Shown here: in pieces, positions 17,732 through 26,353 of the stretch | Layout of the letters: every line of letters begins with the position of its first letter | Position numbering within the stretch: the first letter of the stretch is position 1 | DNA from: Clostridiales bacterium | Lineage (GTDB): Bacteria > Bacillota > Clostridia > Christensenellales > UBA1242 | Direction: 5' to 3' | DNA length: 52,480 nucleotides | Assembly: GCA_015055905.1 (NCBI GenBank) | Contig: SVHI01000009.1 | Span: 1 to 52,480, forward strand | Program-made: the position numbers and the translations under genes | The notes under the pieces: model-generated | What the model was told of the DNA's origin: nothing | Database searches by the model: none | The model's input: the letters and a program-made list of their open reading frames with translations, nothing else

Positions 17732-18753
17732 TATTCTTCTCCAGCAATACTAGAATTTTTTATACCTTCACGCATTTTTTCGATGTAGTTTGATTTATGG
17801 ATTTCCATTACTTGCAACACGCAAGAATAGATTGTTTTTGCTTTGCTTGAGCCGTGTGACTTAACCAAGATTTTGTTGATTCCCAAAAATGGTGAGCCAC
17901 CAACATCTGTATAGTTGAGCCTTGCTTTAATCTTTTTCAAAGCCTTTTTCATAAACAAGTATCCAGTTTTTGCACGAACGCCACCAGCTTTGATTTCTTG
18001 TTTCAAAACTTCCATAAAGCATTTGATTGTGCCTTCGGCAGATTTTAAAGCAACGTTTCCAGTGAAACCATCGCAAACAAGAACGTCATAGTCACCAGAG
18101 AGCATTTCTCTTGCTTCCATATTTCCAACAAAGTTGATTTCAGGAGTGTTTTTCAAGAGTTCAAATGTTTGATGAATTTGTTCATTGCCTTTGTGTTCTT
18201 CAACGCCATTTGAAATGAGACCAACTCTTGGGTTTTCAATTCCAAGCATTGATTTAACATAAATTGAACCCATAATTGCAAATTGTTGCAAATATTCTGG
18301 TTTGCAGTCAACGTTTGCACCACAGTCAATAAGAAGAGTTTTTCCACCAGTCATTGTTGGAAGGAATGGTGCAAGTGCTGGACGCTTAACCCCGTCCATT
18401 CTGCCAATAACAAAAAGACCACCAGCAAGAACTGCGCCAGTGCTGCCCGCACTAATCATTCCAATAACATCTTCTCTATCTTTCAAGATATTAAGACCCG
18501 CAACAAGCGAACTGTCTTTTTTTCTGCGGATTGCCATTGTTGGTGACTCGTTGCAAGAAATAACGTCTTTTGCATCAACAATTTCAATTTTGTTTCCTTT
18601 ATATCCAACCTCGTCCATAACCTTTTGAATTTCTTCTTGGTTGCCCGTCAAAATGATTTCAACATCTTCAATAAGGTTCACTGAGGTGATTGCGCCTTTA
18701 ACAAGTTCGTCTGGTGAATAGTCAGCACCATAACAATCAATAACTATTTTCAT
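17731..18753 (-). CDS. plsX: Phosphate acyltransferase PlsX
   Basis: 340 residues. PlsX converts acyl-ACP to acyl-phosphate at the start of phospholipid synthesis in Gram-positives. Seen: MKIVIDCYGADYSPDELVKGA at the start (the family usually has D-x-MGGD here, so CYGAD is a deviation), GMISAGSTGAVLAGG, DCGANVDCKPEYLQQFA, NGVEEHKGNE, VCDGFTGNVALK and DVGGSPFLGI. acpP, often next to plsX and rnc, is absent. RBS AGGAGA; promoter at 18781-18809. Confidence 0.96.
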   Translation of the reverse strand: MKIVIDCYGADYSPDELVKGAITSVNLIEDVEIILTGNQEEIQKVMDEVGYKGNKIEIVDAKDVISCNESPTMAIRRKKDSSLVAGLNILKDREDVIGMISAGSTGAVLAGGLFVIGRMDGVKRPALAPFLPTMTGGKTLLIDCGANVDCKPEYLQQFAIMGSIYVKSMLGIENPRVGLISNGVEEHKGNEQIHQTFELLKNTPEINFVGNMEAREMLSGDYDVLVCDGFTGNVALKSAEGTIKCFMEVLKQEIKAGGVRAKTGYLFMKKALKKIKARLNYTDVGGSPFLGINKILVKSHGSSKAKTIYSCVLQVMEIHKSNYIEKMREGIKNSSIAGEE

Positions 18754-18780
18754 ACATACTTCTCCTATTGTAACAAATAC

Positions 18781-18809
18781 ATTATATATTATTTATAATT
18801 TAATTTCAA
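18781..18809 (-). promoter_or_regulatory. Promoter of plsX-rnc-smc-ftsY unit
   Basis: On the minus strand, -35 TTGAAA (18804-18809), 17-base AT-rich spacer, -10 TATAAT (18781-18786). The repressor FapR's usual palindrome was not recognised here. Confidence 0.65.
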
Positions 18810-18817
18810 TTAAATTC

Positions 18818-18852
18818 GCAAAAAAAAGAGAAGCCAAATTTTGACTTCCCTT
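18818..18852 (-). terminator. Terminator of the 18869-19993 gene
   Basis: Minus-strand hairpin AAGGGAAGTC (18852-18843) with GGCTTCTCTT (18835-18826), including G-U pairs, then an eight-base T run. Confidence 0.85.
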
Positions 18853-18868
18853 AAATTTTGTTTAAAAA

Positions 18869-19993
18869 TTAGTCTTCGTATTTTTGAACAGCTTTTAACA
18901 AATATTGTTCATAGCTATCTCTAAGTGTAGAAATAATTTTTTGTTCATCTTCACTGAGTTTTGAAATATCGATAGATTTGAGTTCAGCAACGAATTCTTT
19001 GTCACCATAAAGTTCTTCAAGTGCAACAAAGTCTGCATTGAATGATTTTTCAAGATTTCCTCTCTTGTAGTCAATTTCATAAACAGAAACTTCGCGTGCT
19101 TTGTTTTCTTTTCTCTTTTCTTCAACTGCTGCCAATTCTTCAGTTTTTGCTTGTGATGTTTGAGATACTTCTTTTTCATAGTCTCTTTCACAAACAGCAA
19201 CCAAATATTTATATTCTTCTTCAATGAATTTCAAGATATCTTCTTCTGTTTTGTAAGTTTCAGCCATTTTTAATCTATATTCGCAGTTTTCTTTTTTGCT
19301 TACAAGGTCAAGAAGTTGTCTCTTTAATGATTCAATTTCTTTTGGCGCTCTTTCTTTTGCTTCAAATTTCTTTTTGAAGATTTTTCTCATAATAATGTTG
19401 TCTGGAACATCTTCGTCAACAAGTTTTTCAAGTTTTTCAATCTTGTCTTTAACTGCTGTGATTTCTTCATCAAGTTTTTTGATTTCAAGTGGCATTGAAG
19501 CCCCATCTTTCATAAAACGAACTCTCAATGTTTCAGCAACTGCCTTTTTGGTTCCTTCTGGGTCAACTTCAAATTTTTGAAGCAAACCTTTTGCTGAACC
19601 CATTGGATAGAAGTTGTTTGTTGCTAAAAGCTCTTCAACTGAAGCAATTCTTCCATCAGTATCCATTGAACCTGCAAGGAGTTTTAATCCCATTACTGAA
19701 ATGTATGCTCTTGAAGAGTGATATGTTTCAGTTCTATCCATATATGGGTGGTAAACTTCTCTTTCACCTGTGATAACTTCATAGGTGTATCTTTCTTGAT
19801 CCATTCCAGCCCAAATTTTCTTTGCTTCAACACCTCTAAGTTCTTTAATTTCATCTTTAATTGTTGTCATTGTAACAAAAAGTTCATTGTCGATTCTTCT
19901 AACTTCTTCGTTATTTGCTCTACGACTCTTTACTTCTTCTTCCAATTTTCTCAACTCTTTATATTTTGCTAATAAATCTGTAATTTTTGACAT
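18869..19993 (-). CDS. Hypothetical coiled-coil protein
   Basis: 374 residues from ATG 19993 (RBS AGGGGGAA). I do not recognise the family. The first 45 residues are a charged helix, then a compact region with repeated Tyr/His (REVYHPYMDRTETYHSSRAY, residues about 80-100) and GLKLLAGSMDTDGRIASVEEL, then long Lys/Glu-rich coiled coils to the end. No signal peptide or membrane segment, so cytoplasmic. It has a promoter of its own (20019-20048) and a strong terminator, so it is an independent unit. It lies next to another small coiled-coil gene (20121-20477), which may be functionally linked. Confidence 0.85.
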   Translation of the reverse strand: MSKITDLLAKYKELRKLEEEVKSRRANNEEVRRIDNELFVTMTTIKDEIKELRGVEAKKIWAGMDQERYTYEVITGEREVYHPYMDRTETYHSSRAYISVMGLKLLAGSMDTDGRIASVEELLATNNFYPMGSAKGLLQKFEVDPEGTKKAVAETLRVRFMKDGASMPLEIKKLDEEITAVKDKIEKLEKLVDEDVPDNIIMRKIFKKKFEAKERAPKEIESLKRQLLDLVSKKENCEYRLKMAETYKTEEDILKFIEEEYKYLVAVCERDYEKEVSQTSQAKTEELAAVEEKRKENKAREVSVYEIDYKRGNLEKSFNADFVALEELYGDKEFVAELKSIDISKLSEDEQKIISTLRDSYEQYLLKAVQKYED

Positions 19994-20018
19994 TTGTTTT
20001 CCCCCTATGTGCATTTTA

Positions 20019-20048
20019 ATTTTAGCACAAATGCACCTGTTGCCGCAA
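20019..20048 (-). promoter_or_regulatory. Promoter of the 18869-19993 gene
   Basis: On the minus strand, -35 TTGCGG (20043-20048), 18-base spacer, -10 TAAAAT (20019-20024), with the RBS close downstream. Confidence 0.5.
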
Positions 20049-20120
20049 TTTAATTTAAGCGGTTATTATAACAAAATAACCAAATTTTCTATAAAAAGCC
20101 CGTTTTTATTGTCTTTTAGA

Positions 20121-20477
20121 TTATTCTTGACCCATTTCAAAGCCAATAGCAATCCCTGCATCACTTCTAAGAGCCGATAAAATATGTCTATATTCTTCAG
20201 GAACATCGGTTGTGTATTTAAGTTGTTCTAAAAATGATGCATCAGTTTTAGATTCCTTATAAAGTTTGTCATATTCTGCCTTAAGTTCTTTGTATATTTC
20301 TTGAATTCTCTCTAAATCAGCCTTGGCACTTAAATAGATTCTCAAGAGTTCTTCACTGTCTGGGTCTGATTGAAGTGCTCTCCAAGCATCTTTCATAGTT
20401 GTTTCAGCAATTTTCATATATTCACACATTTCTGAAACAATCTTGTATGCGTCCATAACATCATATAACTTTGACAT
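20121..20477 (-). CDS. Hypothetical small helical protein
   Basis: 118 residues, RBS GGGAGGAA. Almost all predicted helix: MSKLYDVMDAYKIVSEMCEY at the start, then a heptad-rich segment LERIQEIYKELKAEYDKLY, and a hydrophobic Gly-rich end (DAGIAIGFEMGQE). No known family recognised. It has a promoter (20506-20534), no clear terminator, and is followed by the larger coiled-coil gene 18869-19993, which has its own promoter. Confidence 0.8.
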   Translation of the reverse strand: MSKLYDVMDAYKIVSEMCEYMKIAETTMKDAWRALQSDPDSEELLRIYLSAKADLERIQEIYKELKAEYDKLYKESKTDASFLEQLKYTTDVPEEYRHILSALRSDAGIAIGFEMGQE

Positions 20478-20505
20478 TGTTTTTCCTCCCTTCTTTGGTA
20501 ATTAT

Positions 20506-20534
20506 ATTATAACATAATATAAACTCATAATCAA
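20506..20534 (-). promoter_or_regulatory. Promoter of the 20121-20477 gene
   Basis: On the minus strand, -35 TTGATT (20529-20534), 17-base spacer, -10 TATAAT (20506-20511). Confidence 0.7.
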
Positions 20535-20572
20535 TACCCAATTTTGAGATAAAACCACGAATTTTTGCAATA

Positions 20573-20596
20573 AAAAAATGGGCTTAACGCCCATTT
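20573..20596 (-). terminator. Terminator of rpmF
   Basis: Minus-strand hairpin ATGGGC/GCCCAT with flanking A-T pairs and five-base loop, followed by seven Ts on the minus strand. Confidence 0.85.
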
Positions 20597-20603
20597 ATTT
20601 TAA

Positions 20604-20795
20604 CTATTTGTTTTCGTCAGCTTTAACTGCAACTTTTTTTTCGCCATCATAGTAACCACAGCTATCACAAACAGCGTGTGAACGCTTAAATGCGTGGCAT
20701 TGTGGACATTCAACAAGTGTTGGAGCTGATGCTTTCCAGTTAGCGATTCTGCTTCTACCTTTAGCTTTAGAGACCTTTTTCTTTGGAACTGCCAT
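20604..20795 (-). CDS. rpmF: 50S ribosomal protein L32
   Basis: 63 residues from ATG 20795 (MAVPKKKVSK), preceded by AGGAGG; the longer frame has no RBS. L32 is a small large-subunit protein. This is the zinc-binding (C+) form, with CPQCHAFKRSHAVC and CDSCGYYDG carrying the two Cys-x-x-Cys pairs. Its promoter (20891-20919) has consensus elements. In bacilli rpmF follows the ylb genes; here ackA and pta lie between rpmF and tmcAL. Confidence 0.97.
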   Translation of the reverse strand: MAVPKKKVSKAKGRSRIANWKASAPTLVECPQCHAFKRSHAVCDSCGYYDGEKKVAVKADENK

Positions 20796-20890
20796 TATGA
20801 ACCCTCCTATTATCCTAAATCTGTTTCCAGATTGCAATTTTTAATTTTGATTTGTGCAAAATACTTCACACTAATCAATAAAGCATACTA

Positions 20891-20919
20891 ATAATACACC
20901 AAGATTGATTGTTTGTCAA
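20891..20919 (-). promoter_or_regulatory. Promoter of rpmF
   Basis: On the minus strand, consensus -35 TTGACA (20914-20919), 17-base spacer, -10 TATTAT (20891-20896). The transcript would have a leader of about 90 bases; I see no strong hairpin in it. Confidence 0.85.
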
Positions 20920-20949
20920 TCACATTTTTATAAATAAATTTCAACTATT

Positions 20950-22152
20950 TTATTTTGTGAGTCTTTCTGTATCTTTAGCAATCATCAATTCTTCATCGGT
21001 TGGAATAACATAAATCTTAACTTTAGAATCGTCTGCTGAAATAATGTTAACTTCACCGCGTTTGAAGTTGTTGTTCTTATCTTTATCAAGAACGATTCCC
21101 ATTCCTTCTAAGCCAACAAGAACGCTTTCACGATATTCTGCACCGTTTTCACCAACACCAGCTGTAAAGCAGATTGCATCAACTGTGCCAAGTGCTGCAT
21201 AATATGCGCCGATATATTTCTTAACTCTATAAGCGTGCATATTGAGAGCAAGTCTGCAGTTTTCAGCCTTTTCGCTTGTATCTTCTTTGTTGTATGCAAA
21301 CTCTTCAACGTCACGCATATCGCCTGAAACTTCAGAAATTCCAAGAAGCCCGCTCTTTTTATTCATATAGTTAACAACTTCGTTAACGCTCATTCCTGAA
21401 TTTTGCATAAGTGATTCAACTACTGATGCGTCGATGTCACCACAACGTGTTCCCATCATAACGCCTTCAAGTGGTGTGTAACCCATTGTTGTGTCGATAC
21501 ATTTTCCTTCTTTAATAGCAGAAAGTGATGCACCATTTCCAATGTGGCAAACAATAAAGTTGCCTTTCTTGCCTTCCAACTTCTCAAGTTCGCCAGCAAT
21601 GAATTTGTGGCTGGTTCCGTGGAAACCATATTTTCTAATCTTCCACTTTTTGTATGCCTCGTTTGGAAGTGCATAACGATATGCATAGTCTGGCATTGTA
21701 GCGTGGAATGTTGTGTCAAATACTGCAACTTGTGGAACACCTGGAAGAAGTTCAGCACAAGCCTTTACGCCAGCGATGTTTGCTGGTTGGTGAAGAGGTC
21801 CAAGTGGAATAAGCTCTTCAAGCTGAGCAAGAACCTCGTCTGTGATAACTGCTGAATCACTGAAGATTTCACCACCGTGAAGAACTCTGTGACCAACAGC
21901 GTCAATGTCTTTAAGTGAAGAAATTGCTGGAACTTTGTCGCTAAGCAAACAATCCATAACAACCCTGAGTGCCTGTGTATGGTTTTTCATTTCAACTTCT
22001 TCTTCAAATTTCTTTCCGTCAGTTTTGTTTGTGTGTCTGCCATCAATACCGATTCTTTCGCAAAGACCTTTTGTGATGACTTTTTCTGTTTCCATATCCA
22101 TTACTTGATATTTAAGTGATGAACTACCTGCGTTTACTACTAATACTTTCAT
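20950..22152 (-). CDS. ackA: Acetate kinase
   Basis: 400 residues. Converts acetyl-phosphate and ADP to acetate and ATP, the energy-yielding last step of acetate fermentation. Seen: MKVLVVNAGSSSLKYQVMD at the N-terminus, VGHRVLHGG, VAVFDTTFHATMP, RKYGFHGTSHKFIA, CHIGNGASLSAI, DTTMGYTPLEGVMMGTRCGD and CFTAGVGENG, all of the ASKHA-fold kinase. It follows pta by 23 bases with an AAGGAG-type site; they form one unit. No clear terminator follows. Confidence 0.98.
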   Translation of the reverse strand: MKVLVVNAGSSSLKYQVMDMETEKVITKGLCERIGIDGRHTNKTDGKKFEEEVEMKNHTQALRVVMDCLLSDKVPAISSLKDIDAVGHRVLHGGEIFSDSAVITDEVLAQLEELIPLGPLHQPANIAGVKACAELLPGVPQVAVFDTTFHATMPDYAYRYALPNEAYKKWKIRKYGFHGTSHKFIAGELEKLEGKKGNFIVCHIGNGASLSAIKEGKCIDTTMGYTPLEGVMMGTRCGDIDASVVESLMQNSGMSVNEVVNYMNKKSGLLGISEVSGDMRDVEEFAYNKEDTSEKAENCRLALNMHAYRVKKYIGAYYAALGTVDAICFTAGVGENGAEYRESVLVGLEGMGIVLDKDKNNNFKRGEVNIISADDSKVKIYVIPTDEELMIAKDTERLTK

Positions 22153-22175
22153 TTTTTACTCCTTAAAATCCTAAA

Positions 22176-23177
22176 TTATAATGATTGAAGAATTGTGATT
22201 GCCATATTGAGCACAATTTCTTCTGCGCTTGTTCCACGAGAAAGGTCGTTAACTGGTTGGTTCAAACCTTGAAGAACTGGGCCAACTGCCTTTACGTTTG
22301 CAAGTCTTTGAACAAGTTTGTATGCAATGTTTCCTGCGTTGAGGTCTGGGAAAATCAATACGTTTGCTCTTCCCTCAACTGGAGAGCCTGGCGCTTTGAG
22401 GTCAGCAACTGACTTAACAAGTGCTGCGTCTGATTGAAGTTCGCCGTCAATAATAAGGTCTGGTTTTCTTTCTTTAACCATATTAAATGCTCTTTTTACT
22501 TTGCAAACATTTTCATCAGTCATTTCATCGCCTGACTTTGTTGAATATGAAAGCATTGCAACTCTTGGGGTCATTCCACAAATCTTTTCAGCGGTTTCGC
22601 TTGAAAGAATTGCAATTTCTGCAAGGTCTTCATCTGTTGGATTTGGGTTAACGCCACAGTCAGCAAAAACCATAAATCCATTTTCGCCAAATTTTTCTTC
22701 ATTTGGTGATTCAAAAATGAACACTGAAGATACCTTTTTAGCACCTGGTTTAACTTTTACAATTTGGAATGCTGGACGAAGAACGTCAGCTGTGTGAGTG
22801 ATTGCACCTGAAACAACGCCGTCTGCATCGCCGAGCCTGAGCATAAGCATTGCATAAACAAGTTTGTCTTTAACTTGTTCTCTTGCCATTTCTTCAGTCA
22901 TACCTTTGCTCTTTCTAAGTTCAACAAGTGTTGAAGTGTAAGTTTCTTTCTTTTCGTTATCAACTGTTGGGTCAACAATTTCAATATTTTTTAACATTTC
23001 TGCTGTATATTTAGGTTCAAGCTCTGCTTTGTTTCCAAGAAGAACTACGGTGCAGAGATTCATTTCAGCAGCCATTCCTGCAGCTTTTAAAACTCTTTCA
23101 TCTTCGCTTTCTGTGAGAACAATTCTTTTGCCTGTTCCCTTTGCTTTTTCAATTAATTTATCAAAAACATTAGACAT
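22176..23177 (-). CDS. pta: Phosphate acetyltransferase
   Basis: 333 residues, the short clostridial form without the N-terminal DRTGG/P-loop regulatory part. Makes acetyl-phosphate from acetyl-CoA. Seen: RIVLTESEDERVLKAA, GDADGVVSGAITHTADVLRPA, FADCGVNPNPTDEDLAEIA, MLSYSTKSG and INGELQSDAALV-like DGELQSDAALV, PDLNAGNIAYKLVQRL, GPVLQGLNQPVNDLSRG. Divergent from tmcAL, with which it shares overlapping promoter elements. Confidence 0.98.
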   Translation of the reverse strand: MSNVFDKLIEKAKGTGKRIVLTESEDERVLKAAGMAAEMNLCTVVLLGNKAELEPKYTAEMLKNIEIVDPTVDNEKKETYTSTLVELRKSKGMTEEMAREQVKDKLVYAMLMLRLGDADGVVSGAITHTADVLRPAFQIVKVKPGAKKVSSVFIFESPNEEKFGENGFMVFADCGVNPNPTDEDLAEIAILSSETAEKICGMTPRVAMLSYSTKSGDEMTDENVCKVKRAFNMVKERKPDLIIDGELQSDAALVKSVADLKAPGSPVEGRANVLIFPDLNAGNIAYKLVQRLANVKAVGPVLQGLNQPVNDLSRGTSAEEIVLNMAITILQSL

Positions 23178-23198
23178 AAATTTTCTCCAAAAATATTA

Positions 23199-23230
23199 TT
23201 GATTATAAAACAATTTTGTTTATAATAAGG
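23199..23230. promoter_or_regulatory. Overlapping divergent promoters of pta-ackA and tmcAL
   Basis: For tmcAL on the plus strand: -35 TTGATT (23199-23204), 16-base spacer, -10 TATAAT (23221-23226). For pta on the minus strand: -10 TATAAT at 23202-23207 and a weak -35 CCTTAT about 17 bases upstream (23225-23230). The two sets occupy the same DNA, and the segment 23203-23226 is nearly palindromic, so the two RNA polymerases should exclude each other. Confidence 0.6.
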
Positions 23231-23280
23231 TTATATTACACCAGTTGCTTAAAAATTTCAAGCAATTAAACGGAGAAATT

Positions 23281-24459
23281 ATGAACTTTTGTGGAGTTAT
23301 TTGTGAGTTCAATCCGCTGCATAACGGACACGAATATTTGATTCAAGAAGCAAAAAAACAAACAGGCGAAGATATCGTTTGTTTGATGAGCGGAAACTTT
23401 GTTCAACGCGGAGAACCTGCCTTTGCAAACAAATATGAAAGAGCAAAAAATGCAATCGCAGCGGGAGCCACCGCAGTGCTTGAACTGCCGACAGTTTATG
23501 CTTGCTCGAATGCGGAAAATTTTGCCTATGGTGCGGTCAAAATTTTAGACGCACTTGGAGCAGACACCCTTGCCTTTGGAGTCGAGAATGCAGACCTTGA
23601 ACTCTTAGAAAAAATTGCCAAACTCAAAGCAGAAAATTCTGCATCTTTTGCAGAGTCATTTAAAAACGAAATTGAAAATGGAATCTGTTATAACACTGCC
23701 TTGAAGCGTGCAATAGCAAAAGAATTTGGCGACGAAAAAATCCTGGAGATTTTAGAAAAGCCAAACAATATTTTGGCAGTTGAATATTTAACAGCAATCA
23801 TTAGACTTGACTCAAAAATTAAGCCAATTGCAATAAAGAGAATTGACAATGGCTATTATAGCGAAAATGAGAAAAATGAATTTTTGTCAGCAAGCGGAAT
23901 TAGAAAACTTGTTTTTCAAGAAAAAGAATATGAAAAATATATTCCTAAATATGTAAAATTTGACAAATATTTTGATAAAATTTGCAATTTTAGGTTCGAA
24001 AGTTTAATAATTTGGAATTTGAGAAAAATGACTCCAGAGGAACTTGAAAAACATTATGATTATAATGAAGGCATTGAATATCGCATTAAAGAAATGGCAG
24101 ATAAATATTCAACCCCTGATGAAATCATTGATGCAATCGTGACGCCAAGATATAGACAGTCAAGAGTCAAAAAACTTCTCATTTACCCTAGCCTTGAAAT
24201 CACAAAAAAGAAGGTCAACCTTGCAAAAACCACAAAGCCTGCGGTTAAGGTTCTTGCAATATCAAAATCAAACAAGACACTTTTGTCACTAGTAAATAAA
24301 CGCAAAATTAGTTTAGTTGTTTCGAATAAAGACTATGAAAACTTATCAAAACAACAAAAACAAATTTTTGATATCGATTTAAATGCAAGCAATCTTTACG
24401 CGGTTGCAACTCAAACCCAGAATAATGACGACAAGAAAAAAGGAACTTTATTTGTTTAA
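23281..24459 (+). CDS. tmcAL: tRNA(Met) cytidine acetate ligase (YlbM family)
   Basis: 392 residues from ATG 23281, preceded by CGGAGAAA. TmcAL uses acetate and ATP to make N4-acetylcytidine at the wobble position of elongator tRNA-Met. The nucleotidyltransferase motif is CEFNPLHNGHEYLIQEAK (HxGH-like at residues 14-17), followed by CLMSGNFVQRGEPAF, NKYERAKNAIAAGA, ELPTVYACSNAENFAYGA and, mid-protein, FLSASGIRK. Divergent from pta-ackA, which produce the acetate it uses; convergent with the PnuC-like gene. It and ylbJ are the plus-strand members of a ylb-like block. Confidence 0.95.
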   Translation: MNFCGVICEFNPLHNGHEYLIQEAKKQTGEDIVCLMSGNFVQRGEPAFANKYERAKNAIAAGATAVLELPTVYACSNAENFAYGAVKILDALGADTLAFGVENADLELLEKIAKLKAENSASFAESFKNEIENGICYNTALKRAIAKEFGDEKILEILEKPNNILAVEYLTAIIRLDSKIKPIAIKRIDNGYYSENEKNEFLSASGIRKLVFQEKEYEKYIPKYVKFDKYFDKICNFRFESLIIWNLRKMTPEELEKHYDYNEGIEYRIKEMADKYSTPDEIIDAIVTPRYRQSRVKKLLIYPSLEITKKKVNLAKTTKPAVKVLAISKSNKTLLSLVNKRKISLVVSNKDYENLSKQQKQIFDIDLNASNLYAVATQTQNNDDKKKGTLFV

Positions 24460-24475
24460 AGTTCCTTTTATTTTT
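24438..24475. terminator. Shared terminator of tmcAL and the PnuC-like gene
   Basis: Near-perfect hairpin of about 13 bp (24438-24450 with 24457-24469), with T-rich tails on both strands, between two converging genes. It overlaps the tmcAL stop. Confidence 0.85.
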
Positions 24476-25281
24476 TAGTTTGCTTTTGAACCTTTATAGG
24501 CTTTAATTTTTTCTTCAACAACTTTTTGATTTTCAATTTGTTGGTATCTTTCAACCGCCTGCATATATTGATTTACATAAGTAGATTTTTGAACAAGGAA
24601 TGTTGCTGAGTCAAACACAAGGTATGCAGCATACATTGCAACTAATAAGTATACACCTGGGTCGCCGTATTGCATTGCAACTGAAATCCAGAGCGCGATG
24701 CTAAATAGAAGTGCCAAGAATCTAAATGTGTAATAGTCACTATATCTTTCATTTCTAAGGAGTGCCGATGCAACCAAACAGCCAGCGCTGAGAGCATCAA
24801 GTGTTGCAAACATTGAACCAACTGCGAGGTTAAACATATAGAAGATTACTGAAAGTGAAACCGCCAAAATGATGTAAATGATTTGGCTCCAGTCGTTCAT
24901 CTTTTTCTTGATTTGAACAAAGTCGCCAGATGCGTAATCTTTTGTTGATGCAAAGAGTTGGAATGGAATATAGAATGCAATGTATACAAGTGCGTTTGAA
25001 TAAACATAGAAATTGCACGAAATCACAAAATATATCATTGAGACAAAAATGCAAAATACAACACCAAGTTTATTGTTCATTTTTGTGTAGAAGTTCCAAA
25101 TCATACCAACTTCAACAATAACAAGTTCGGCCAAGTTGCAAAGCTCAGCAAGATACATAAAAATTGCAAACGTTGACACAACTGAAACCAAGAGTATTTT
25201 GAACAGTTTGTATTTCTCACTCTCTTCCTTCACAATTTGTCCGTCATAAAAATCATAGAAAAATCTTTTTGCTGAATTCAT
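24475..25281 (-). CDS. Multi-pass membrane protein, PnuC-like
   Basis: 268 residues with about seven membrane segments after a charged start (FFYDFYDGQIVKEESEKYK) and a charged C-terminal tail ending YKGSKAN. The layout and stretches such as NFYVYSNALVYIAFYIPFQL and MFATLDALSAGCLVASALL resemble the PnuC vitamin-precursor transporters (nicotinamide riboside and relatives). The match is by pattern only and no substrate is implied. No riboswitch is visible in the 46-base gap before it. RBS AGGAG. Confidence 0.6.
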   Translation of the reverse strand: MNSAKRFFYDFYDGQIVKEESEKYKLFKILLVSVVSTFAIFMYLAELCNLAELVIVEVGMIWNFYTKMNNKLGVVFCIFVSMIYFVISCNFYVYSNALVYIAFYIPFQLFASTKDYASGDFVQIKKKMNDWSQIIYIILAVSLSVIFYMFNLAVGSMFATLDALSAGCLVASALLRNERYSDYYTFRFLALLFSIALWISVAMQYGDPGVYLLVAMYAAYLVFDSATFLVQKSTYVNQYMQAVERYQQIENQKVVEEKIKAYKGSKAN

Positions 25282-25327
25282 AACATATTCTCCTAATTTA
25301 CACGTTTATTTTAGCATATATTTTATT

Positions 25328-26353
25328 ATGACAAAAACATTTTACGCCAAAAATAAAATATTTTTTTCTTTTAAGATAAAAGACTCCTTTAAAGACTTTT
25401 TGCTATCACTATCAATTTTGATGATTATGGCAATTATAATTTTCAATCCAAAGTTCTTTTCAAGCGGAACAATTTCTGGCTTAAAACTGTTTTTCTTTTC
25501 AGTTTTTCCTGGTCTTTTCCCATTTATGTTTCTAACGAAGCTTTTAACAAATGTTGGCTTTGTTTTTAAAGTTTCAAACAAACTCAGCCCTGTTTCAAGA
25601 AAACTTTTTGGAACAAACGGGCTTGGGTTTTATGGCTTTTTTATGAGCATACTATCTGGCTACCCTATTGGCGCGCAGATTATTGGTGACCTTTATTCAA
25701 GAAACCTAATCTCTCAAAAAGAAGCAAAAAAGATGAGTTTATTCTGCACAACATCTGGTCCAATTTTTGTTATTGGTGCGGTTGGAAGTGCAATGCTTGG
25801 CGAGTTTAAACTTGGCGTAATTATTTATATTTCTCATATACTTTCAAGTCTTTTGCTTGGGGTTATTTCAAATATTTTTGATAAAAGCGAGGCTGTTTTA
25901 ACCCCTAAAATAGCCACCGCAAAAAAAGAATCTGGGATATTTTCAAAGTGCTTAAATGAAACAATAAATTCAATTTTAATCGTTGGTGGATACATTACAA
26001 TTTTTTATTTGATTAGCGAACTTTTATGCTCATTAAAAGTGTTTTCTTTTCTCACAAAACTGCTTGCTCCGCTTATGCTAAAACTTGGGTTTTCAGCAAA
26101 TGAAACACAAGGGATATTATATGGAATTGTTGAAATTACACGGGGTTGCAAAGAATTATCAAATGAGTTTTCATTAAAAATCATTCCAATAATTTCGGGA
26201 CTTATTTCTTTTAGCGGGGTTTCAATTATTATGCAGTCGCTTGCGTTTTTGAAAGAAACAAAAATAAAAATGCACACCTTTGTTTTTGGAAAGGTTGTGC
26301 ATTCAATTCTTTCAATTTTGGTTTGTCAGTTATTAGTCATCGTCGCCTTCTAA
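25328..26353 (+). CDS. ylbJ: YlbJ-like sporulation integral membrane protein
   Basis: 341 residues, about eight membrane segments with Gate/nucleoside-recognition type repeats: FPGLFPFMFLTKLLTNVG, GLGFYGFFMSILSGYPIGAQ, CTTSGPIFVIGAVGSAMLG, and a second half with GIVEITRGCKEL. YlbJ is required for spore heat resistance in bacilli and is nearly confined to spore formers. ATG 25328 has no recognisable RBS, and the divergent start lies only 46 bases away; a later start at ATG codons near residue 32 is possible but would cut into the first helix. Its 3' end overlaps the next gene by 21 bases. Confidence 0.9.
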   Translation: MTKTFYAKNKIFFSFKIKDSFKDFLLSLSILMIMAIIIFNPKFFSSGTISGLKLFFFSVFPGLFPFMFLTKLLTNVGFVFKVSNKLSPVSRKLFGTNGLGFYGFFMSILSGYPIGAQIIGDLYSRNLISQKEAKKMSLFCTTSGPIFVIGAVGSAMLGEFKLGVIIYISHILSSLLLGVISNIFDKSEAVLTPKIATAKKESGIFSKCLNETINSILIVGGYITIFYLISELLCSLKVFSFLTKLLAPLMLKLGFSANETQGILYGIVEITRGCKELSNEFSLKIIPIISGLISFSGVSIIMQSLAFLKETKIKMHTFVFGKVVHSILSILVCQLLVIVAF

